A stretch of 27,752 nt of DNA, from positions 1-27,752 of the forward strand of contig DASTHS010000080.1 in the NCBI GenBank assembly GCA_035718085.1, in the 5' to 3' direction. The first letter of the stretch is position 1; each line of letters starts with the position of its first letter. This document shows, one piece after another, positions 21,740 to 27,752 of the stretch. Origin of the DNA: DASTHS01 sp035718085 (GTDB lineage Bacteria; Actinomycetota; Acidimicrobiia; Acidimicrobiales; Palsa-688). The translations under genes and the position numbers were made by a program. The notes below the pieces were generated by a model that did not search any database, had not been told where the DNA came from, and was given only the letters and a program-made list of their open reading frames with translations.

Positions 21740-22272
21740 CGATGGTCGTGCTCGACCCGACCGGGGAGCGGGCCGCGGCCGGCGAGGTCCGGCCCCGCCG
21801 GGAGCGGCCGGCGACGCTCGACGGGCTCCGCGTCGGGCTGCTCGACATCAGCAAGCCTCGGGGCGACGTGTTCCTCGACCGACTCGCCGAGCGCATCGAA
21901 GCCCGTTTCGGCGACCGGGGGGTGACCGTCGCCCGCTACCGCAAGCCGACGTTCACCAAGCCGGCCCCAGCCGACCTGCGCGCCGAGATCGCCGAGCACT
22001 GCCACGTGGTGATCGAGGCCCTCGCCGACTGAGGCTCGTGCACGTCGTGCAGTGTGCACGACATCGTCGACCTCGAACGCCGCGGCGTCGTGGGCGTCTT
22101 CGTGGCGTCCACGGAGTTCGTCGCCGCCGCCGCCGCCCAGGCCCGCGCCCTGGGCGCCGACCCCGCCCGGGTCTTCGTCGCCCACCCGATCCAGGACCGC
22201 ACCGACGACGAGATGGCGGCCCTCGCCGACGCCGCCGTCGACGCCCTCGTCGCGGCGGTGACCGCCGGCTGA
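21730..22272 (+). CDS. UGSC-family selenoprotein (in-frame TGA at 22030-22032 read as selenocysteine)
   Basis: A 180-residue protein if TGA codon 101 is read as selenocysteine. The N-terminal half (TLDGLRVGLLDISKPRGDVF, then EHCHVVIEALAD) leads straight into Sec101-Gly-Ser-Cys104-Thr-Ser-Cys107, the signature of the UGSC family. It continues VHDIVDLERRGVVGVFVAST, a coherent second half ending at a TGA at 22272. Both halves keep the same frame and codon bias, with no usual start for the second half. A perfect hairpin follows the TGA at SECIS distance. GTG 21730 has GGAGG 7 nt upstream; ATG 21742 is an alternative. A redox role is inferred; the substrate is unknown. Gene callers would split it at 22032. 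Confidence 0.87.
22044..22062 (+). promoter_or_regulatory. Candidate bacterial SECIS element
   Basis: GTCGTGCA (22044-22051), loop GTG (22052-22054) and TGCACGAC (22055-22062) form a perfect 8-bp stem. The apical loop starts with G, 20 nt after the UGA, inside the distance range known for bacterial SECIS hairpins that recruit SelB. An alternative fold pairs CGTGCAC (22038-22044) with GTGCACG. It lies within the coding sequence, as bacterial SECIS elements do. Confidence 0.6.
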
Positions 22273-22280
22273 GAGGCTCC

Positions 22281-22297
22281 CGTGGCCCGCGGCCACG
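22281..22297 (+). terminator. Candidate hairpin terminator after the selenoprotein gene
   Basis: CGTGGCC-CGC-GGCCACG is a perfect 7-bp, all but one G/C-paired stem with a 3-nt loop, 8 bp after the stop at 22272. There is no T-run, as is common for putative actinobacterial terminators. It would separate the redox operon from the transporter operon. Confidence 0.45.
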
Positions 22298-22306
22298 CCC
22301 CGTGAA

Positions 22307-22339
22307 GTGGCTGAAAAGTGGCGAAAAGCCGTGGCAATT
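22307..22339. repeat. Short GTGGC(T)GAAAA direct repeats upstream of the transporter operon
   Basis: GTGGCTGAAAA (22307-22317), GTGGCGAAAA (22318-22327) and GTGGCAATT (22331-22339) follow each other in an AT-richer patch just upstream of the promoter of the peptide transporter operon. They could be regulator half-sites; this is a guess from position. Confidence 0.4.
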
Positions 22340-22365
22340 GCGTTCAGCGCATCGGGGCAGGTGCA

Positions 22366-22393
22366 CTTGACCGGGGGGCGGTGTGGTTAGGAT
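22366..22393 (+). promoter_or_regulatory. Candidate promoter of the peptide transporter operon
   Basis: CTTGACC (22366-22372) and TAGGAT (22388-22393) resemble -35 and -10 boxes with a 15-16 bp spacer, a little short. The start of transcription would lie about 35 nt before the ATG at 22434, leaving room for the GAGAGGA ribosome site. Confidence 0.5.
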
Positions 22394-22433
22394 GCGCCGA
22401 GCGCCCGGGGGGGTGCGCGAGAGGACAATCGAA

Positions 22434-24110
22434 ATGGCAGACGGGTTCAGCCGGCGGAAGTTCCTTGCCGGGAGCAGCGCGGCGCTCGGTGCGTTGGCAG
22501 CAGGGGGCAGCGCGTCTGCCCTGCTGGCGGCGTGCGGCAGCAGCGGCACGAACAGCACTGCCGGAGGGAAGGTCGGGTCCACGAAGGCGGATGCCGGCAT
22601 CTCCACGGCCACGCCCAAGCGGGGCGGCAACCTCGTGGTGGCGACCGAGGCCGAAGACAACGGTTTCAACCCGACCATCGCCAGCTGGGACGTCACCGGC
22701 CTGATGTACGGGGCGGCGATCTTCGACACGCTGGTCACCATCGACGTCAACGGCAAGCCGCAGCCGTTCCTCGCCCAGTCGGTGACGCCGAACGCCGACG
22801 CCACCCAGTTCACGATCACGCTGCGTCCTGGCGTGAAGTTCCACGACGGCACGGCGGTCGACGCCGCCGCGGTGGTGCAGAGCCTGATGGCCAACGTGCA
22901 GTCGCCGCAGAACGGGCCGGCGCTGCTGAACGTCGCCGGGGTCACCGCCGGCGGCCCGATGACGGTGCTGGTCTCGTGCAAGGAGCCGTGGCCGGCGTTC
23001 CCGACCTACCTGTCGGGAGCGATCGGCACGGTGATGGCGCCGGCGATGCTCGTCGACCCCAAGGCCGGCAACCTCAAGCCGGTGGGCAGCGGCCCGTTCG
23101 TGTTCAAGGAGTGGGTGCCCAACGACCACCTGACGGTGGTGCGCAACCCGAACTACTGGCAGCAGGGCAAGCCCTACCTCGACTCGGTGACCTTCAAGCC
23201 GATCCCCGACCACCAGTCGCGGGCCAACGCGCTGAAGGCGGGCGACGTCGACATCATGCACACCGACGACTCCCAGGACGTCCAGCAGTTCACGGCGAAC
23301 AGCTCCTTCGTCTCGATCACCGACTCGAACAACAGCGCCACCGAGCGCGAAGTGCACTTCTACATGATCAACACGGCGAAGCCGCCCTTCGACGACCTCC
23401 GGGTGCGCCAGGCGCTGGCCCACGCCACCGACCAGAGCCGCATCCACTCGATCATCGACGTGGTGAACACGCCGATCACCAGCCCGTTCAGCTCGAACTC
23501 CCCGTACTACACCGCGGTCGACTACCCGACCTACGACCTGGCCAAGGCCAAGGCGCTGCTCACCGCCTACCAGAACGACAAGGGCACCCTCCCCACCTTC
23601 CAGCTCTCGACGGTCACCGACGCCAAGGACCTGCAGCGCACCACCCTGGTGCAGGCCATGTGGAAAGAGGCCGGCATCAACTGCCAGGTGCAGCAGGTGG
23701 AGCAGTCGCAATACATCGTGCAGGCGTTGCTCGGGAACTACGACGTGCGGGAGTGGCGGCAGTTCGCCGCGTCCGACCCGGACGAGAACTACGTGTGGTG
23801 GTCGCCGCTGACCGCGTCGCCCATCGGCAAGCTGGCGTTGAACTTCGCCCGCAACAAGGACCCGCAGATCGGGGCCATGCTCGAGAAGGGTCGCACCAGC
23901 CTCAACCAGGCCGACCGGGTGAGCGCCTACCAGGAGATCGGCAAGCGCTTCGCCGCCGACGTGCCCTACATCTGGCTCGACCAGACGGTGTGGCTCGTCA
24001 CCGCGAAGCCGAATGTCGAGAACTTCAACAACCCCACGCTGCCCGACGGCTCACCGGCGCTGAAGATGACCGCAGGGTTCATCAACGTCGGTCAGATCTG
24101 GCGCAGCTAG
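22434..24110 (+). CDS. ABC transporter substrate-binding lipoprotein (family 5, peptide/nickel type)
   Basis: A 558-residue extracytoplasmic solute-binding protein. The N-terminus has a Tat-type twin arginine (SRRKFLAG, R7-R8), a hydrophobic stretch and the lipobox LLAAC with Cys34 as the lipid-attached residue, so it is exported folded and anchored to the outer face of the membrane. SBP family 5 features are FDTLVTIDVNGKPQPFLAQS, FTITLRPGVKFHDGTAV, GSGPFVFKEWVPNDHLTVVRNPNYW and FDDLRVRQALAHATD. These bind oligopeptides, dipeptides, nickel or other ligands; the true ligand is unknown. ATG 22434 was chosen because it follows GAGAGGA and begins the signal peptide. It leads the permease and ATPase genes. 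Confidence 0.93.
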   Translation: MADGFSRRKFLAGSSAALGALAAGGSASALLAACGSSGTNSTAGGKVGSTKADAGISTATPKRGGNLVVATEAEDNGFNPTIASWDVTGLMYGAAIFDTLVTIDVNGKPQPFLAQSVTPNADATQFTITLRPGVKFHDGTAVDAAAVVQSLMANVQSPQNGPALLNVAGVTAGGPMTVLVSCKEPWPAFPTYLSGAIGTVMAPAMLVDPKAGNLKPVGSGPFVFKEWVPNDHLTVVRNPNYWQQGKPYLDSVTFKPIPDHQSRANALKAGDVDIMHTDDSQDVQQFTANSSFVSITDSNNSATEREVHFYMINTAKPPFDDLRVRQALAHATDQSRIHSIIDVVNTPITSPFSSNSPYYTAVDYPTYDLAKAKALLTAYQNDKGTLPTFQLSTVTDAKDLQRTTLVQAMWKEAGINCQVQQVEQSQYIVQALLGNYDVREWRQFAASDPDENYVWWSPLTASPIGKLALNFARNKDPQIGAMLEKGRTSLNQADRVSAYQEIGKRFAADVPYIWLDQTVWLVTAKPNVENFNNPTLPDGSPALKMTAGFINVGQIWRS

Positions 24111-24124
24111 GCGGAGCCGGTTCG

Positions 24125-25075
24125 ATGGCGGGCCTCGCGCTCCGGAAGTTCCTGCTGCTCATCCCGGTGGTGTTCATCGTCTCGGTGGCGACGTTCCTGC
24201 TGCTCAACCTCCTGCCGGGCAACCCCGTCTACCTGATCCTGGGTCCCGGGGCCACCCCGAAGGGGGTTGCGCAGCTCACCGCGCAGCTGCACCTCAACCG
24301 CCCGATCTACGACCGCTACGCCGACTGGCTGTGGGCGGCACTGCACGGCAACTTCGGCGAGTCGTACCTGAACCACGTGGCGTCGTCGAGCCTGATCAAA
24401 CAAGCGCTTCCGGTGACCCTCGAGCTGCTCATCTACTCGCAGGTGATCGCCCTGGCAGTGTCGGTGCCCCTCGGCGTCTATGCGGCGCGCCGGCCCGGTG
24501 GCTGGGTCGACCAGGGGTCGTCGAGCGTGGCGTTCGGCCTGCTGGCGGCGCCCGCCTTCCTCGTCGGGGTGCTGCTCGTCGGGTTGTTCGCCGTGCACTG
24601 GCACCTGTTCCCGGCGACCGGCTACCGCCACCTGTCGTCGGATCCGGGCGGCAACCTCCGGTCGCTGTTCCTGCCGTCGGTCACCCTGGCGGTCGGCCTC
24701 CTCGCCGTCTACCTGCGCCTGCTGCGCTCGGACATGATCGCCACGCTGCAGCAGGACTACATCACCGTCGCCCGAGCCAAGGGCCTGCGGCCCCGCTACA
24801 TCTTGTGGCGCCACGCCTTCCGCCCGTCGATGTTCTCGCTGGTCACCGTGATCGGCCTGAACGTCGGCGCGTTGATCGGCGGGGCGTTCCTGGTCGAGGT
24901 GATCTTCGGCATCCCCGGCATCGGGTCGCTGACCCTGCACTCGATCTACCAGCGCGACTACCTGGTGGTGCAGGCGTGCGTGCTGATCATCGCCGTCGGC
25001 TACGTGCTGGTGAACTTCACCGTCGACCTGATCTACCCGCTCCTCGACCCGAGGGTCCGCCGTGTCCGCTCCTGA
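24125..25075 (+). CDS. ABC transporter permease, DppB/OppB type
   Basis: A 316-residue inner-membrane permease with about six helices. The N-terminal signature FLLLIPVVFIVSVATFLLLN, followed by LPGNPV, is typical of DppB/OppB, as is the short extracytoplasmic loop before QALPVTLELLIYS. The EAA loop that contacts the ATPases reads DYITVARAKGLRPRYILWRHAFRPS, with the conserved A...G intact. The C-terminal VNFTVDLIYPLLDPRVR is also standard. The ATG at 24125 is 14 bp after the binding-protein stop, with GGCGGAG upstream. The gene overlaps the next permease by 14 bp. It forms the channel as a heterodimer with the 25062 product. Confidence 0.94.
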   Translation: MAGLALRKFLLLIPVVFIVSVATFLLLNLLPGNPVYLILGPGATPKGVAQLTAQLHLNRPIYDRYADWLWAALHGNFGESYLNHVASSSLIKQALPVTLELLIYSQVIALAVSVPLGVYAARRPGGWVDQGSSSVAFGLLAAPAFLVGVLLVGLFAVHWHLFPATGYRHLSSDPGGNLRSLFLPSVTLAVGLLAVYLRLLRSDMIATLQQDYITVARAKGLRPRYILWRHAFRPSMFSLVTVIGLNVGALIGGAFLVEVIFGIPGIGSLTLHSIYQRDYLVVQACVLIIAVGYVLVNFTVDLIYPLLDPRVRRVRS

Positions 25076-25967
25076 GCTCGATGTCGTCCAGTTCGGCGGC
25101 CCCGCCGTCGTCATCGCCCAGCCCGACGACCCGGGCGCCGAGGTGGTCGCCGCCAAGAAGCGGCTCGGGTGGGTGTTCTGGCTGTCGAGCGGGTGGGTGG
25201 GCCTGGTGGTCCTCGCCGCCATCCTCTCCCCGGTGCTCCCACTCCAAGACCCCGACCTGCCCCAGACCATGCCGGGGCTCGCGCCGAGCGGCGCCCACTG
25301 GTTCGGCACCGACGACCTGGGCCGCGACCTGTTCTCCCGTGTCGTGCACGGGGCGCCGGTGTCGCTGATCGTCGGGTTCGCCTCGATCGGGCTGGGCCTG
25401 GCCGTCGGGGGCACGCTGGGGCTCCTGGCCGGCTACTTCCGTGGCTTCCTCGACCAGGTCGTCACCGGGTTCTCCAACATCTTGCTGGCGTTCCCCGCCC
25501 TGGTGCTGGGCCTGGCCATCGTGACGTTCTGGGGTCCGAGCCTGCTGCACGTCACCATCGCCATCGCCGTGCTGTCGATCGCCCCCTTGGCGCTGGTCGT
25601 CCGAGGGTCGACGGTCATCTACTCCGAGCGGGAGTTCGTGGCCGCCGCCCGGATGCTCGGCACGTCGAACCGGAGGATCATCGTGCGCGAGCTGCTCCCG
25701 AACGTGGTGCCGTCGGCGGTGTCGCTCGGGCTCATCAGCGTGGCGGTGGCCATCGTCGCCGAGGGCGGCCTGTCGTTCCTCGGCCTGTCGGTGCGGCCGC
25801 CGACGCCGACGTGGGGCAACATGATCGCCGAAGGCCAGGCGGTCATCGGCCAGCACCCGCTCATCGCCCTGTGGCCGGGCCTCGCCATGTTCGTCACGGT
25901 GCTGGCCCTGAACTTCGCAGGTGACCGGCTGCGCCAGTACTTCGATGTCAAGGAGGGCGGCCTGTGA
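25062..25967 (+). CDS. ABC transporter permease, DppC/OppC type
   Basis: A 301-residue permease, second half of the transporter channel. A cytoplasmic N-terminal tail (~45 residues) precedes the first helix. HWFGTDDLGRDLFSRVVHGAPVSL is the DppC/OppC hallmark. The EAA loop is REFVAAARMLGTSNRRIIVRELLPN, which docks on the ATPases. EGGLSFLGLSVRPPTPTWGNM and ALNFAGDRLRQYFD complete the family pattern. The GTG at 25062 overlaps the dppB-like stop by 14 bp and gives VSAPELDVV. Its stop overlaps the next start (GTGA), and AAGGAGG just upstream is the ribosome site of that ATPase gene, so all are one operon. Confidence 0.94.
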   Translation: MSAPELDVVQFGGPAVVIAQPDDPGAEVVAAKKRLGWVFWLSSGWVGLVVLAAILSPVLPLQDPDLPQTMPGLAPSGAHWFGTDDLGRDLFSRVVHGAPVSLIVGFASIGLGLAVGGTLGLLAGYFRGFLDQVVTGFSNILLAFPALVLGLAIVTFWGPSLLHVTIAIAVLSIAPLALVVRGSTVIYSEREFVAAARMLGTSNRRIIVRELLPNVVPSAVSLGLISVAVAIVAEGGLSFLGLSVRPPTPTWGNMIAEGQAVIGQHPLIALWPGLAMFVTVLALNFAGDRLRQYFDVKEGGL

Positions 25968-27099
25968 ACGCTGCCGCGACCAACACCGTGCCCGAAGCGA
26001 CCACGAGGTCACGGCCGCCGGCCGGCCGCGACGTGCCACTGCTCGACGTCGTCGACCTCCACACCAACTTCCGGACCGAGCACGCCGTCGTGCGCGCCGT
26101 CGACGGCGTGTCGCTCACCCTCGAGCAGGGCCGGACCCTGGGCGTCGTCGGGGAGTCGGGCTCGGGCAAGACCGTGCTCTCACGCTCCATCATGGGGCTG
26201 TTGCCGCGGCGCAACGTCATCCGCCGCGGGCAGGTGCTCTTCGAGGGCGACGACATCGCGCAGCTCGACGAGGAGCGGCTGAGCCGCATCTGGGGAGCGC
26301 GGATGGCCATGGTCTTCCAGGACCCGATGACCTCGCTGAACCCGGTCGTGCGCATCGGCCGCCAGCTGACCGAGCACGTGCGGCTGCACAACAAGGTGAG
26401 CAAGGCGCACGCCACCGAGCGCGCCGTCGAGTTGCTCGACTCCGTCGGCATCCCCGAGCCGAAGCGACGGCTCGACGAGTACCCCCACCAGCTGTCGGGC
26501 GGCATGCGCCAGCGGGTGATGATCGCCATCGCCCTGGCGTGCAGCCCGAAGCTGCTGCTCGCCGACGAGCCCACGACCGCCCTCGACGTCACCGTGCAAT
26601 CGCAGATCCTCGACCTGCTGAGCGCCCAGCAGCGCGAGCGCGACATGGCCATGGTCCTGGTCACCCACGACCTCGGGGTGGTCGCCGGGCGCACCGATGA
26701 CATCGCCGTCATGTACGCCGGGAAGATCGTCGAGAAGGCGCCCACGCGCACGCTGTTCGCCAACATGCGCATGCCCTACACCGAGGCGCTGATCCAGTCG
26801 ATCCCGCGGTTGGCGAACCCCAGCCACAGCCGGCTCAACGTGATCCCCGGCCGCCCGCCGGACATGGGCAACCCGCCGGCCGGCTGCCGGTTCGCGCCAC
26901 GCTGCGCCTACGCCCAGGACCGCTGCCGGGAGGAGCAGCCGCCGCTCGTCGCCGCCGACCAGCCCGGGCACGCCTACGCCTGCTGGTACCCCGTGGGCAC
27001 CCCCGAGGGCCGCGACGCGCTGGCCCGCAACCAGCGCGAGGGTCGGGTGCAGGCAGCGACCGCCCCTGCCGCCGGCGCCGGTGCCGGGGGCACCCGCTG

Positions 27100-27100
<1 letters not shown>
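25964..27100 (+). CDS. ABC transporter ATPase, DppD/OppD type
   Basis: A 378-residue ATPase that powers peptide import. Walker A is GESGSGKT (63-70), the Q-loop is MVFQDPMTSLNP, the signature is LSGGMRQR (177-184), Walker B is LLLADEP (197-203), followed by a D-loop and switch His in LVTHD. The C-terminal oligopeptide domain holds GCRFAPRCAYAQDRC, whose cysteines may bind an iron-sulfur cluster as in other DppD/OppD proteins. The final ~25 residues are Ala/Gly-rich and variable. The GTG at 25964 has a strong AAGGAGG site and overlaps the permease stop. It pairs with the 27100 ATPase as a heterodimer. Confidence 0.94.

Positions 27101-27752
<652 letters not shown>

Noticed and set aside
21730..22032. 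A pseudogene truncated by a nonsense mutation
   Set aside because: The TGA falls exactly on the selenocysteine position of a known motif and both sides keep coding bias, so recoding is the better reading. This still depends on Sec machinery elsewhere in the genome.
22054..22272. A separate 72-residue gene starting at GTG 22054
   Set aside because: It has no ribosome site of its own, starts in the middle of a hairpin, and its sequence is the second half of the UGSC family protein in the same frame as the upstream part.

Overview
The window is 27.75 kb of very GC-rich DNA with dense, tightly packed genes, frequent GTG starts and almost exclusively G/C third codon positions. Gene content (InhA/MabA-like fatty acid enzymes, wax ester synthase/DGAT, group II truncated haemoglobin, proteins of actinobacterial style, many TANNNT boxes 6-9 nt before start codons) points to an actinobacterium. 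My best guess is a member of Acidimicrobiia, but the class is an inference and no rRNA or marker set is present.

Layout. 2-2954: fatty acid synthesis block, with the 3' end of fabF on plus, a one-base-overlapping (TGATG) minus-strand operon inhA/fabI-fabG/mabA-fabZ, and a divergent acpP. 3015-5293: WS/DGAT acyltransferase translationally coupled to an HTH plus cobalamin-binding regulator. 5303-8604 (minus): comF, a bifunctional-nuclease-family gene, ppa and an ABC1/UbiB kinase-like gene. 8704-14245: SAM methyltransferase, convergent valS (of the archaeal/rickettsial type), divergent cysS and a coupled thioesterase. 14256-15890 (minus): an odd single-pass membrane protein with a degenerate ECF-sigma-like N-terminus and a Thr-rich outer tail. 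15959-19915: MFS exporter, acyl-CoA dehydrogenase, a small hypothetical ORF, a truncated haemoglobin and a 98-aa hypothetical. 20288-22272: two-gene redox operon. 22434-27752: dpp/opp-type peptide ABC transporter (lipoprotein, two permeases, two ATPases, the last cut by the window end).

The most interesting system is the two-gene operon at 20288-22272. The second gene is a selenoprotein of the UGSC family: an in-frame TGA at 22030-22032 sits exactly where selenocysteine belongs in the Sec-Gly-Ser-Cys motif. Coding continues in the same frame for another 79 codons, and a perfect 8-bp hairpin follows at a spacing typical of bacterial SECIS elements. Standard gene callers would split it into two fragments. 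It is coupled to a 483-aa protein with an N-terminal thioredoxin-like CPTC motif and a large C-terminal domain of unknown function, which suggests a dedicated selenium/thiol redox pair whose substrate is not known.

Other notable points are overlapping divergent -10 boxes between valS and cysS, a decayed second copy of the acyl-CoA dehydrogenase 3' end exactly 200 bp downstream, and a perfect 18-bp palindrome in front of the acyl-CoA dehydrogenase.
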